Assembly: GCA_050184225.1 (NCBI GenBank)
Contig: JBFXAN010000012.1
Coordinates: 1 to 64,000 of the forward strand
Length of the DNA: 64,000 nucleotides
Direction: 5' to 3'
From: JBFXAN01 sp050184225
Lineage (GTDB): Bacteria > Chloroflexota > Dehalococcoidia > CAUJGQ01
This document shows positions 36,734 through 46,253 of the stretch, in pieces; positions within the stretch are counted from its first letter, which is position 1; the number at the start of each line of letters is the position of its first letter. A program made the position numbers and the translations under genes. The notes beneath the pieces were generated by a model, which searched no databases, had not been told where the DNA came from, and worked only from the letters and a program-made list of their open reading frames with translations.

Positions 36734-37630
36734 ATGACCCAGCCGACCGACGTGGTACCGGTGATCGCGGAGTCGCGCCGAGGGCGCTCGCCCCGGGCGA
36801 AGCTGCTGCGCCTGGCGCGGGAGACACCGCTTGGCGCGGCGGCGGCGGTAATCGTGGCCGCGCTGTTTGTCGTCGCCGCGATCGGACCGCTGGTCACGCC
36901 GTACGACCCGAACCAGAATTCGGCCGGCAAGCGGCTCAGCCCTCCCAGCAGCCAGCATCTCGCGGGAACGGACAACCTTGGCCGGGATGTGTTCAGCCGG
37001 ACGATCGCGGGCGCGCGGATCTCGGTGGTCGTTGGATTCGGTGCGGTGGCGATCGGCATGATTGCGGCCAGCTTGATCGGCGTGCTGAGCGGTTATTTTG
37101 GTGGCGCTGTCGATACGGTGATCCAGCGGTTCGTCGATGCCTATATGGCGTTCCCAAACCTGCTACTCCTGATGACCGTCGTCGCCGTCCTCGGACCCGG
37201 CATACCACAATTGATCGTCGCGCTGGGCATGTCATCGGCGCTGGGAAGCTCGCGCGTGCTGCGATCGGCGACGCTGGCCCTCAAAGAGAACCAGCACATC
37301 GAAGCGGCCCGCGCGATCGGCGCCGGTCACACGCGGATCATCGCCCGCCACATCCTGCCGAATATCTTCGCGCCGCTGATGATTCTGGCCACTGGCGGGC
37401 TCGGCACCGCGATTCTGGCAGAGGCGTCGCTCAGCTTTCTTGGCTTCGGCGTGCCGCCGCCGGATGCATCCTGGGGCAACATGATGACCGGCTACGGCCG
37501 ATCGGTGCTCTACCTGGCGCCGTGGATGATGCTGGCGCCCGGCATCGCGCTGAGCCTCACCGTCTTCGGCTTCAACATCCTCGGTGACTCACTGCGCGAC
37601 CTGCTCGACCCGCGCCTGCGCGGCCGCTAG
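36734..37630 (+). CDS. ABC transporter permease, DppC/OppC type
   Basis: 298 residues. The N-terminal cytoplasmic segment precedes the first helix. The region QHLAGTDNLGRDVFSRTIAG and the EAA loop EAARAIGAGHTRIIARHILP are DppC hallmarks, and LSFLGFGVPPPDASWGNM ends the core. It completes the importer membrane part, but no dppD/dppF-like ATPase genes follow; the operon ends here, so an ATPase must be encoded elsewhere. Confidence 0.92.
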   Translation: MTQPTDVVPVIAESRRGRSPRAKLLRLARETPLGAAAAVIVAALFVVAAIGPLVTPYDPNQNSAGKRLSPPSSQHLAGTDNLGRDVFSRTIAGARISVVVGFGAVAIGMIAASLIGVLSGYFGGAVDTVIQRFVDAYMAFPNLLLLMTVVAVLGPGIPQLIVALGMSSALGSSRVLRSATLALKENQHIEAARAIGAGHTRIIARHILPNIFAPLMILATGGLGTAILAEASLSFLGFGVPPPDASWGNMMTGYGRSVLYLAPWMMLAPGIALSLTVFGFNILGDSLRDLLDPRLRGR

Positions 37631-38186
37631 CCACCGGGAGCAATCCATGGCTATGTTCGCTTCCGCGCGATGATCGCGGTTGCGCCGGGTGGGATGGCGG
37701 CCCAGCGGTGAAGTCGAACGTATCGGCAAGCCAGAGGCCGCGGGTCCGGACGCCCACATCGTATGCGTGATACAGAACGGCCCGCTCCTCCGGCGGCAGG
37801 CCGGCGTAATCGTGATCTTCCAGGGCACGTCCCGCCCGGATCGAGGCGGCGATCGCGGCCATTGCTTCCCAGAGTTCGGTCCAGAACCCGGTAGAGTTGA
37901 CGAACGAACCGGGTTGGCCGCGCACGAGGTAGCGATCGGCCTCCGGGGTATTGGCGAAGCAATCATCGGTGACGCTGATCAGGCCGATCCTGACCAGGTA
38001 GTAGAGCAGCCCACCGAGACGGCGCGGCTCGCACCCGATCTCGGCAGCGAGTTGATCGAGCGTGCGCGGGGCATCATGCAGCACGGTGAAGAGGTCGAGC
38101 TGCAGGCCGGCGAGGAGCGCGTAGCCCTCGGGGATGGCGCCGGTGATGGATTGAATCGTGGCCGGCTGGATTGGTTCTGCATTCAT
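37572..38186 (-). pseudogene. Truncated O-methyltransferase (dimerisation domain only)
   Basis: From ATG 38186 the N-terminal 150 residues match the winged-helix dimerisation domain of COMT-type methyltransferases (GYALLAGLQLDLFTVLHDAP, RRLGGLLYYLVRIGLI). After DTFDFTAG the frame becomes low-complexity and runs antisense into the end of the DppC gene. No SAM-binding domain is present. A different frame holds AAIPPGATAIIARKRT, similar to the end of a methyltransferase domain, which suggests an internal deletion. A full-length relative lies at 41983-43023. Confidence 0.65.
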
Positions 38187-38227
38187 TAGTCGCTCCTCCT
38201 GCTTGGCGATGTCGTTAACTATCGCCG

Positions 38228-39775
38228 CTACGGACCAGCGGCCGGAATGATCCACTCCGGCGGACCCATCTGGGCGATACATGCGGCATCGGGTCTGCGC
38301 GTCGGATTTGCGAGGAACTGCAGCATGATCGAATGCGCGCAGGCGAAGCCACCGGTGGTGACGTGACCGACTCCGGGGAACTCAAAGAAGGTACTCCGCA
38401 GGAGCGTCCGCGCCACCATCCGGCCATAGGCCGGCGGCGTGATCGGATCGTATTGGCCGGAGAGAATGAGGGTGGGGATGGCGCTGACGACGGGGAGCTT
38501 GACCGTCGGGAGGAGGCGGGCAGCGCCCCAGGTCGAGCAGACGCGGAAGAAGTCTTCCTGGGTGAAGATGTCGCCGATCTCCGGCCGTACCCGTTGCCGC
38601 GCCGCCGCGACCTGCGCCGGATGGGTCAGACTCCCCTCTTCGGCACACTGCACCGAGTAGTTCATGCCGTGACTCAGATCGTCGTCGAAGATCAACCGGC
38701 CGGCCGCGAGCGCCAGCAGGCTGGAACCTCTGGCGTGCAGGCTCGCCTCTGCCAGTGGCAGGATTGGGATCAGGTCGGTGTGATAGAGGGCGTCAAACAG
38801 GGTGCGTACCAAGCGATCACCGGTCAACACGATGTCGTGGACGACACCAGTGCGCGGATGCTGGGCCTGGTAGCGCAACGGCGTGGCGTTGAACTCGGCG
38901 ACAAGCTGGTAGAAGCGCGCTTCGAGGTTGGGAAAGGCGGCGGCACAGCGCGGAGATGCGGCACATTCATCGAAGAGGAGCCAGAAGGAGCGGGCGACGT
39001 TGCCGGGAATCTCCACCAACTGCTGCACCTGCGGCGCCAGCGGTGAGTCCAGGACGACGGCGCGGAGGGTCGAGGGATATGCCTGCATGACGGCCAGCGC
39101 CAGGCGGGCGCCGTAGGAGACGCCCCAGAGATCGACCTGCTGGTAGCCGAGTGCACGTCGAATGTCGTCGATGTCGGCGGCGCCGGCCGCGGTGGTGTAG
39201 GCGGCGAGGCTGACGCCGGCGCGGCGCAGCCGGTCATGACAGCGGTTTGCCGCCTGCACGCGAGCTTCGGATTCCTGGGCACGGCTGAGATGCTGACCGA
39301 GTTGCTGGTACTTGACGTCAATCAGTTCCTGGCAGGCGAGTGATGGCTGAGAGAAGCCGACTCCTCGCTGGTCGATCAGCACGAGGTCGCGGCGGGCTGT
39401 GAGGTCGGCGGCAAGCTGACCGGTGATCGAGGGAGCGAACCCTGAGAGGACGGCGGTGCCGGGGCCGCCGCCGAGGAAGAGCAGTGGCGGCGCGGCGCGG
39501 GAACTGTCCCGCGCTCTGAAGATGGCGACCGCGAGCCGGATAGTCGAACCCCGGTGCTGAGTGCGATCCTCGGGCACGAAGACCACGCCACACGTCACCG
39601 TCTGACCTTCGGTCTGGTCCGGCGCCGGCGTGAAGGGGCACGCCGTCCGTTCGAAGCGCGGCGGCGCTTGAAAGACGAACGGCACCGGCGCTTGGGCGGC
39701 GATCGTACGCCGGTCACAGAGCAGGGCCACGCCGATCACCAGGACACAGAACAGGGCCAGGCGCGGGCTGATCAT
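38228..39775 (-). CDS. Secreted alpha/beta hydrolase, TAP/prolyl-aminopeptidase-like
   Basis: 515 residues from ATG 39775 (GGAGG upstream); a longer frame to 40021 has no family sequence. A signal peptide (ALFCVLVIGVALLCD) is followed by an alpha/beta-hydrolase fold with LGGGPGTAVL, DQRGVGFS, nucleophile elbow WGVSYGARLA, Asp in LSGQYDPITPP and His in GVGHVTTGG. The C-terminal TAP-like cap is present. It probably releases amino acids or peptides outside the membrane; the substrate is not known. Confidence 0.88.
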   Translation of the reverse strand: MISPRLALFCVLVIGVALLCDRRTIAAQAPVPFVFQAPPRFERTACPFTPAPDQTEGQTVTCGVVFVPEDRTQHRGSTIRLAVAIFRARDSSRAAPPLLFLGGGPGTAVLSGFAPSITGQLAADLTARRDLVLIDQRGVGFSQPSLACQELIDVKYQQLGQHLSRAQESEARVQAANRCHDRLRRAGVSLAAYTTAAGAADIDDIRRALGYQQVDLWGVSYGARLALAVMQAYPSTLRAVVLDSPLAPQVQQLVEIPGNVARSFWLLFDECAASPRCAAAFPNLEARFYQLVAEFNATPLRYQAQHPRTGVVHDIVLTGDRLVRTLFDALYHTDLIPILPLAEASLHARGSSLLALAAGRLIFDDDLSHGMNYSVQCAEEGSLTHPAQVAAARQRVRPEIGDIFTQEDFFRVCSTWGAARLLPTVKLPVVSAIPTLILSGQYDPITPPAYGRMVARTLLRSTFFEFPGVGHVTTGGFACAHSIMLQFLANPTRRPDAACIAQMGPPEWIIPAAGP

Positions 39776-39839
39776 GGGCGATTGCCTCCTGTAGTAGGCC
39801 AGCCGGTCACCGTCGCGTCGCAGACTGAAGCGGAGCGGC

Positions 39840-40020
39840 TCAGGGTGGTGATGTGAGCTGCTTTGCCTGCTCGATCGCCCCGCCATACACCTCCAGCGGC
39901 ATGAACGGGATGAATTTCGGTTCGGTGCCGGTCCTCTGACCAGGCGCGGGGGAATGTGCCCGCGCCGAAGCCGAAGATGCGTCCCTGGTCGAAACGGATG
40001 GCGGTCTGCCGCCCGTTGCA
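39840..40020 (-). pseudogene. Decayed PPOX-fold (pyridoxamine 5'-phosphate oxidase-like) C-terminal remnant
   Basis: Minus-strand bases just below 40020 translate to AIRFDQGRIFGFGAGTFPRAW, quoted here as GRIFGFGAGTFPRAW, which closely matches VRILDFGAGQMPSAW at the end of the intact PPOX-like protein at 41285-41770. A frame change follows, after which EPKFIPFMPLEVYGGAIEQ continues to a stop at 39840. No upstream part is present; it was probably lost when the acyl-CoA dehydrogenase-like gene came to abut it. This looks like the tail of a second PPOX copy. Confidence 0.5.
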
Positions 40021-40032
40021 CGATTAGGCTGA

Positions 40033-41211
40033 TCAGGAGCCGAGCGGGCCGGGATCCATCCCGAGCAGGAGCCGCCCCGCGCGCTCGTAGTTGACCGGCG
40101 ACACGCCCAGGTGCTGCGCCGCCACCTGCACGTCACGCAGGCACCGGTCCAGCGGGCTTTGGCGATAGACGGCGGTGCCGCCACCGGCCTGGTACATCGA
40201 CTCTGTCACCTGGCGGGCGGCGGCGGCGGCATAGGCCGGCGCCGCGGCGAGCATGGCCTCCTGTTCGGGGGTAAGTGGCGCTCCTTGACAGGCGGACTGC
40301 CAGGCGTCGCGAACGGTTGCGTAGAGCAAGCCCCGCGCTGCCTGCAGCGTCGCTTCCGCCTGGGCGACCTGGGCCTGGATCACCGAGCGATCGCGCAGTA
40401 GGGTGGTGCCGAAGGTGGGCACCTTGGCAGCCGCCAGGGCTTTCAGGGTCTCGATCGCTGTCCGGGCGATGCCAAGCGGGACGGCGGCGACGGCAGCGGG
40501 GAACCATTGGAAGATAGACACGCGATAGAGCGGGTGGTCGAGGCGCGGCCGGCCGGTGAGGAAGGCGAAGTTGTGGTCTTCCGGAACGAACAGATCGGTG
40601 ACGGCGATGTCGTGACTACCCGTGCCGCACAGACCGCCGCTGTCCCAGGTGTCGATGATCGCGCACTGGCCTACCCGGAAGAACATCAGCCGCAGGTCCG
40701 GCGTGCCATCGACGCCTAGGCGCGGCTGCTCTCCGTCGACGACGAGGCTGACACCGGAGAGCCAGGTGCAGTGATCGCAGCCACTGGCGAACGGCCAGCG
40801 CCCGCTCACTCGATACCCGCCCGGAACCGGTATGGCGCGGCCCCGTGGTGTGAACGAGCCGCCCATGACGGCCAGGGCGTCGGACCCGAAGATGGCGCGG
40901 GCGCCGGACTCGGGCAGGTAGGCGCCGATCATCCCGCCCAAGGCGCCGATCATCAGGCACCAGCCGACCGATCCGTCCAGTTCCGAAAATGCTTCGATCA
41001 GCTGGAACAGGCGCTCCGGTTCGAGTTCGTCACCGCCGAGGTCAGCGGGAACCCACAGGCGGAAGAGACCCGCCTCGGCGATCGCCGTCACCAGCGACGG
41101 TGGCAGGCGGCGCTCCCGTTCGAGGGACTCCCGTGCCGCGATGATCTGCGGCGCCAACGCCGTCGCCGCGACGACCGGATCGAAGGATGTGGCCGAGTCG
41201 ATTGTTACCAT
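40033..41211 (-). CDS. Acyl-CoA dehydrogenase-like flavoprotein (group D monooxygenase type)
   Basis: 392 residues, GGAG before the ATG. The fold is acyl-CoA dehydrogenase-like: PADLGGDELEPERLFQLIE in the N-terminal helical domain, SGRWPFASGCDHCTWLSG in the beta domain and a C-terminal helical bundle. The segment GLCGTGSHDIAVTDLFVPED is typical of flavin-dependent oxygenases such as HpaB/DszC-like two-component enzymes. It would need a separate flavin reductase. The neighbouring PPOX-like protein could bind flavin. Confidence 0.82.
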   Translation of the reverse strand: MVTIDSATSFDPVVAATALAPQIIAARESLERERRLPPSLVTAIAEAGLFRLWVPADLGGDELEPERLFQLIEAFSELDGSVGWCLMIGALGGMIGAYLPESGARAIFGSDALAVMGGSFTPRGRAIPVPGGYRVSGRWPFASGCDHCTWLSGVSLVVDGEQPRLGVDGTPDLRLMFFRVGQCAIIDTWDSGGLCGTGSHDIAVTDLFVPEDHNFAFLTGRPRLDHPLYRVSIFQWFPAAVAAVPLGIARTAIETLKALAAAKVPTFGTTLLRDRSVIQAQVAQAEATLQAARGLLYATVRDAWQSACQGAPLTPEQEAMLAAAPAYAAAAARQVTESMYQAGGGTAVYRQSPLDRCLRDVQVAAQHLGVSPVNYERAGRLLLGMDPGPLGS

Positions 41212-41284
41212 GGTCTGCTCCTGTGCGATGGGCGTCCGCGCCCGATTCCGCGAGGCTGCATCATTGGCAGCAATGGCCGTCGAG

Positions 41285-41770
41285 CTAGGGATGCGTGCCC
41301 GCCGACCAGGCGCTCGGCATCTGGCCGGCGCCGAAGTCGAGGATGCGGACCTCGTTGGGGCGGACGGCGATGCGCGCCCAGGCGGGGAAGGTCTGCTTGA
41401 CGAGGGAGAGGAAGTCGTTACCGGCCTGCTCGCCGACGTAGCGTTGCGCGGCCAGCAGCCACTCGGGGAAGGGTTCGGGGGCGACGGTGACGTTTGCCGT
41501 GCCTCGGATCATCAGCACCTTGCAGGGCCAGTCGTTGGTATCGATCGTGAGGCTGACGGCGGGGTACTTGGCGAGGGCGCGCATCTTGGGTGAATTCGGC
41601 GGGGCGCCCATCAGGATCTCGTCGCCGGTCCAGTGGAACCAGATCGGGATGACGCGGGGGGTGCCGTCGTGCCAGGTGTAGGCGAGCCGCGCCGGGATGG
41701 TGGAGCGGAGCATCTCCTGGGCGACGGGGTCAGTCGAGAGGATCGTGCGGGCGTCGCTGGTGGCGGTCAT
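41285..41770 (-). CDS. PPOX-fold (pyridoxamine 5'-phosphate oxidase-like) flavoprotein
   Basis: 161 residues. The split-barrel fold is indicated by ARLAYTWHDGTPRVIPIWFH at the start, then MRALAKYPAVSLTID and KVLMIRGTANVTV. It ends VRILDFGAGQMPSAW. Members bind FMN or F420 and reduce or oxidise small molecules. It is transcribed in the same direction as, and 73 bases before, the acyl-CoA dehydrogenase-like gene. The 212 bp upstream (41771-41982) contains no recognisable gene. Confidence 0.83.
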   Translation of the reverse strand: MTATSDARTILSTDPVAQEMLRSTIPARLAYTWHDGTPRVIPIWFHWTGDEILMGAPPNSPKMRALAKYPAVSLTIDTNDWPCKVLMIRGTANVTVAPEPFPEWLLAAQRYVGEQAGNDFLSLVKQTFPAWARIAVRPNEVRILDFGAGQMPSAWSAGTHP

Positions 41771-41982
41771 CGCGCTGTCCTTTCTGCGATCGGGTGGGTA
41801 CTCGGCTTGGGAGCGTGCCGATCGAGGTCACGGTCTCCGCCCGTGCTCATCCGTCCAGATAAACGTTGCCGGTTCAAGAATTGGCGTTTCTTGTTCATTT
41901 CACTTCGGGCTATCTGGAACCGTCGCACTATCACTGCACCCGTTTCTCCGGCTTCGGTGGCGTCGTTCTGTTCGAGGTCGAT

Positions 41983-43023
41983 CTACTCCCCGGCCCGGCC
42001 GGAGATGACGATGTAGCCGGGTGCGGGGCGTTCGACGCGGATGTCGGTGCAGCCGGCGGCATTGAGCCAGCCGGTATACTCCTCGGCGGTCCAACAGCGG
42101 GAGGTGGACATGATTCGGAAGAGGAGCGTGAAGCCGTCGATGAAGAGGTCGGGTGGGTCGTCCGGGGCCGGCTGTTCTCCTTCGACGATCGCGATCGTGC
42201 CGCCGGGGGTGAGTGCCTGCCGTGCCCGTTGGATCAGGTCCGTGTTTTGCGTCGCGGAGAAATGGTGCAGGACGTTGGTGCAGAGGATTGCATCGTAGTC
42301 CGTTCCGAGATCGTCGGTGAGGGCGTTACCGGCGCGATGGGTGACGACGTTGTCGATGCCCGCCTCTCGCGCCAGCCCGCGGGCGTGTTCGACCGCCGGC
42401 GGGAGATCGAGCACAACCGAGGTCAGTTCCGGATGGAGCCGGCAGACTTCGGCGCCGATGAGCCCGTGCGCGCCGCCAATTTCGAGCATCCGGCGGGCGC
42501 CGTCCTTGACGGGGACGAGTGGCGCGACCAGTGGGGCTTCGAAGCCGGCGAACTCTAGCATCGCCCGCTGGTAGGCCGCCCAAGCGGCGGGGTCCTTCTC
42601 CGTGCCGTGGAAGTCGATCCCGTCGCCGGTACGGACGACCTGTTCGAGTTGCGAGGTCATATCCCACTGGCTGTAGTTAAACTCGGCGAGGCCGACGAAC
42701 GGAACAACGGCGCCCCGGATCAGACTCGATCGGGCGCGCGGCGTAAGGTCGTACCGTGGACCCGTGGTGGTGACATAGCCGGTGGAACACAGCACCCGCA
42801 GGACGAGTTCGACACTTATTGCATCAAGGTTCAGGTCTGTGGCAATCTCCGACGCCGTGCGTGGTCGGTCGCGCAGCGCCTCGAACAGGCCGAGGCGGAC
42901 GGCGGCCATGATCGATCGCGTCTGAAGCATGGGCATGGTCAGGTCGATGGCCGGCACGAGCGGCGAGCCGGGGCCGAAGACCTGCTCTTCCTCCGGGGTT
43001 TGGGGAATGATGCCGTATCGCAT
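41983..43023 (-). CDS. O-methyltransferase (COMT/acetylserotonin type)
   Basis: 346 residues with AAGGAG before the ATG. An N-terminal winged-helix dimerisation domain (RSIMAAVRLGLFEALRDRP) is followed by a class I SAM domain with MLEIGGAHGLIGAEVCRL, VVLDLPPAVEHAR and ALTPGGTIAIVEG. It methylates hydroxyls of a small aromatic or polyketide-like molecule; the substrate is unknown. It is a full-length relative of the truncated gene at 37572-38186. It may form a modification set with the adjacent PPOX and acyl-CoA dehydrogenase-like genes. Confidence 0.87.
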   Translation of the reverse strand: MRYGIIPQTPEEEQVFGPGSPLVPAIDLTMPMLQTRSIMAAVRLGLFEALRDRPRTASEIATDLNLDAISVELVLRVLCSTGYVTTTGPRYDLTPRARSSLIRGAVVPFVGLAEFNYSQWDMTSQLEQVVRTGDGIDFHGTEKDPAAWAAYQRAMLEFAGFEAPLVAPLVPVKDGARRMLEIGGAHGLIGAEVCRLHPELTSVVLDLPPAVEHARGLAREAGIDNVVTHRAGNALTDDLGTDYDAILCTNVLHHFSATQNTDLIQRARQALTPGGTIAIVEGEQPAPDDPPDLFIDGFTLLFRIMSTSRCWTAEEYTGWLNAAGCTDIRVERPAPGYIVISGRAGE

Positions 43024-43128
43024 TGGATGCTCCTTGTGTTGAGCGGCGTGGGTCGGGCGATCCAGCGTTAGTGATGCGGTCCGCCGTGGCGCCGCGACCC
43101 ACGTCCGTGCGGTGACGGATAGGCATCG

Positions 43129-43368
43129 TTAGCGGGCCGAAGCGCTTGGCATGGTTGAGTTGGCAGCGTTGGCGCGGAGCCGCTCGCCGAGGCGGACGAG
43201 CCACAGGCCCAGCCGTTGGGTTGGACCGCTCACGCCGTTCCGGTCTTGTTGCAGCAACCGGAGATCCTCCTCCATCGCCATGCGGCGGGCGCCGGCCGGA
43301 AGAATTACATCCTCGAGATGCCGCAGCGCGGCGTGGGCCTGATAGTCGATCGTCGGGTCCGGTACCAT
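43129..43368 (-). CDS. Small hypothetical protein
   Basis: 79 residues from ATG 43368, chosen for GGGAG eight bases upstream; the longer frame to 43476 lacks an SD. It is mostly helical and charged (DYQAHAALRHLEDVIL, RRMAMEEDLRLLQQD) with no membrane segment. No family is recognised. It lies between the methyltransferase and a large LuxR regulator, all on the minus strand, and may be a small regulatory or accessory protein. Confidence 0.5.
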   Translation of the reverse strand: MVPDPTIDYQAHAALRHLEDVILPAGARRMAMEEDLRLLQQDRNGVSGPTQRLGLWLVRLGERLRANAANSTMPSASAR

Positions 43369-43544
43369 TACATGACTCCCTTCCTCTTTGCGGTCATGCC
43401 GCACCAACTGATGACCTGAGCGTAGAACCGGTTTGATGCGCCGCCATCCGTGGCCGTACTCAACCGCGGTACTCAATCGGCGACGCGGGAATGTGTTGGG
43501 GACGCGGGAAACGCTTAGGGGGTAGTACCTATGGTGCGGCGGCG

Positions 43545-46064
43545 CTAGAGGAGGCTGTGACGGAAGGCGTAGGCAGTGGCTTCGGCGCGGCTTCGGGTGC
43601 CGATCTTGGCGTAGATGCGGGCGGTGTGGTTTTCGACGGTGCGGACGCTGAGGACGAGGGTGTCGGCGATCTCCTGGTTGCTTTTGCCTGTCGCCAGGAG
43701 ACGGAGGACTTCGGCTTCGCGGGCGCTGAGCCCGTCGGGATATATCGTGACTTCTGGAGCGGCAGCTCTTTTCGGTTCGATCGAGGTGAGAGCTTCGGCG
43801 ATGGCGTGGTCTTGGGAGAGCGACTGTCCAGAGGTCCGGGCGGACTCGAAGATCGATGGATCGAGGTGGTCACGCAGCTGCGCGATGGTGTGTTCGTGCG
43901 CGGCGGCATCGGCGAGCGACCATGACTCGGCGATGCCGGCTGCCTCGCGGATGGCGGCGGCAGCAGCGATCAGCCGGAGCGCCTGTTCGGACCGGCCGCG
44001 TCGTTGCGCGACGATGCCGAGGCCATTGAGGCCAATGGCGATACCATCCTGGTCACCTACCCACTGCAGCAGCGGTAGCGACTCCGCAAAACATGCCGCC
44101 GCGCGGTCCAGATCTCCCTCTTGCAACGCCAGTTCGCCCAGGAGATTGAGCGTCTGGCCGGTACCCCAGAAGTCGTCTGCCGGTCTGATCAGCGAAACGG
44201 ACTCTTCAACCAGGGGGCGCGCGGCGGCATAATCACCCTCGTGTGCGGCGATCAGGCCAAGAAAGTACAGGGGCATGGCGAGAAGCCAGGGGTCGTCTAT
44301 CGTTCGGGCGCGCGACTCCGCCTCACCGAGCAGGAGTTGCGCGCTGCGATAGTCGCCCTGTTTGATCCGAATCATGTTCAGGTGACACTGCAGCAGCACA
44401 AGTTCCCAGTCTGAACCACCTCCCCGGCAATGCGTGAGAGCTTCCTCCACGATGGTGTGTCCCGCGACCGCATCACCTTCGAAGAAGACAGTCATGCCCA
44501 GATGGGTGAGGGCCAGGGCAAGCGCCCGCGAGTCGCCAACCTCACGAAAAATACGGGCGCTCTCCTCCAACATGTCGCGGGCTGGAACCAGATCGACCTG
44601 GATCCAGGCGAGCAGTCCGGCGGCAAGCAGGGCGTTTGCCCGTGCGGCCGAGTCTGCCGGCGCGATCCGCATCGCGTTTTCGGACCAATCACGTCCCTGG
44701 CGGACCGCACACAGCGCCCAGTACCACATCAATGCGTAAACGAACCTGCCCATGAGCTCGGTGTGCGAACGCTCCAGGCAGAACGCCAGTGCCGCGTTGA
44801 GGTTGTCATGGTTGCGGTGCGTGCGTTGCATCCACGCGTGTCGCGCCGGGCTGCGGATGCCAAGTGATGCCGTCTCGGCAAAGGTGACGAAGTAGCCGGC
44901 ATGCCGTTCCTGCTCGGAGTCCATCTCTCCGTTCGCGACGAGTTGTTCCAGTCCGTATTCGCGGATCGTTTCCAGCATCCAGAACCGCGGCTCGCCTTCG
45001 TCCGTCTCTTCTTGGAGCAGCAGGCTTTGGTCGACCAGTGACGCCAGGGACTCGATCAGATCGATCGATTGGCCGGCGTGTGGGTCAACGATCGCCTCGA
45101 TCGCTTCGAGATCTGCTCCGCCCGCAAAGACGGCGAGCTGTCGAAAGAGGGCTTGTCCGGCTGGTTCGAGCAGGTCGTAGCTCCAGGCGATCGCGCTGCG
45201 CATCGTTTGGAGCCGTTCTGGTTGGTCGCGAGCGCCACCGGCGAGGAGCGATAGGCGTCGTTCCAGCCGCGCCAGCAAAGCGCGAGGTGAGAGCAACGGA
45301 ACGCGGGCAGCAGCAAGCTGAATCGCCAGGGGCAACCCGTCGAGGCGGCGACAGATCTCCGCGACGGCGGGGGCGCTTTCGGGTGTGAGGGTGAAGTCCG
45401 GTCGTGCTGCCGTCGCCCGCGCGACAAACAACTGCCCTGCCTCCGACTCGATAACGGCTTCAAACGCAGTGCTGTCGCCGGTGCTCTCCGCGTGGGGTAG
45501 CGTGAGGGGCGGCACCGGATATTGGTGCTCTCCGGTGAGGTGCAGCAGCGCGCGGCTGGTGACGAGAACGGTCAGTCCTGGGCAAACGACGAGCAGTTCA
45601 GAGATCAGTGATGCGGCCGGTGCGAGGTGCTCAAAGTTGTCGAGCAGCAGCAGCAGGTGCTTGTCCCGCAGATGCGCGGCAAGTTGTTCCGATGGAGAGA
45701 GCACCGGTGACTCTCGCAATCCCAACGCGCGTGCCACGGCAGAATCAACCAGCGAGGGATCGCGCAGTGAGTCCAGTGAGACGAACGCGGCGCCGTCTTC
45801 GAACCTGCCGGTGAGAACGGCCGCAACGTGTAGGGCAAGCCGGGTCTTTCCGACGCCGCCGGGGCCGGTCAGTGTCAGCAGGCGGGCATCACTTCGGCGG
45901 AGAATCTGGCAGATGGCATCCACTTCGCGCCCGCGGCCGATCAGCGGCGCAAGCGGGAGTGGGAGCGCGGGTCGTTGCTGGCTTGGCGTGGACGAGGGGG
46001 TGCCCGGAACGTGCGAGAGTGGTGCGGCCGGCGTTGTGTCGGGCGCATCAGCGGGGGTTTCCAT
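43545..46064 (-). CDS. Large ATPase-LuxR transcriptional regulator 1
   Basis: About 839 residues from ATG 46064 (GAGGTG upstream); GTG 46124 is an alternative. An NB-ARC-type ATPase has Walker A TGPGGVGKTRLALH, Walker B LLLLLDNFEHL and RLDGLPLAIQLAAARV. A long TPR-like helical region follows, and a LuxR HTH closes the protein (EVLRLLATGKSNQEIADTLV and RTVENHTARIYAKIG). These are multi-signal regulators of the AfsR/MalT kind. The last 55 residues differ by only four from regulator 2, although the rest is unrelated. Confidence 0.88.
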   Translation of the reverse strand: METPADAPDTTPAAPLSHVPGTPSSTPSQQRPALPLPLAPLIGRGREVDAICQILRRSDARLLTLTGPGGVGKTRLALHVAAVLTGRFEDGAAFVSLDSLRDPSLVDSAVARALGLRESPVLSPSEQLAAHLRDKHLLLLLDNFEHLAPAASLISELLVVCPGLTVLVTSRALLHLTGEHQYPVPPLTLPHAESTGDSTAFEAVIESEAGQLFVARATAARPDFTLTPESAPAVAEICRRLDGLPLAIQLAAARVPLLSPRALLARLERRLSLLAGGARDQPERLQTMRSAIAWSYDLLEPAGQALFRQLAVFAGGADLEAIEAIVDPHAGQSIDLIESLASLVDQSLLLQEETDEGEPRFWMLETIREYGLEQLVANGEMDSEQERHAGYFVTFAETASLGIRSPARHAWMQRTHRNHDNLNAALAFCLERSHTELMGRFVYALMWYWALCAVRQGRDWSENAMRIAPADSAARANALLAAGLLAWIQVDLVPARDMLEESARIFREVGDSRALALALTHLGMTVFFEGDAVAGHTIVEEALTHCRGGGSDWELVLLQCHLNMIRIKQGDYRSAQLLLGEAESRARTIDDPWLLAMPLYFLGLIAAHEGDYAAARPLVEESVSLIRPADDFWGTGQTLNLLGELALQEGDLDRAAACFAESLPLLQWVGDQDGIAIGLNGLGIVAQRRGRSEQALRLIAAAAAIREAAGIAESWSLADAAAHEHTIAQLRDHLDPSIFESARTSGQSLSQDHAIAEALTSIEPKRAAAPEVTIYPDGLSAREAEVLRLLATGKSNQEIADTLVLSVRTVENHTARIYAKIGTRSRAEATAYAFRHSLL

Positions 46065-46253
46065 GAGCACCTCATGCTGATCCCTGGAGGTGTGGCACAC
46101 GCAGACTAGTCCAGCGTCCGTCACGGGATTATCCGATTCTGTTCCATATAACGCTCGATCGCAATACCAGCCGGCGATTCAATCATGCCGGTTGCTGGCG
46201 ACTCGGCGTATGATGGAGGTACGACCAACATCTACCGCGTCGGGGTCGCCTCC

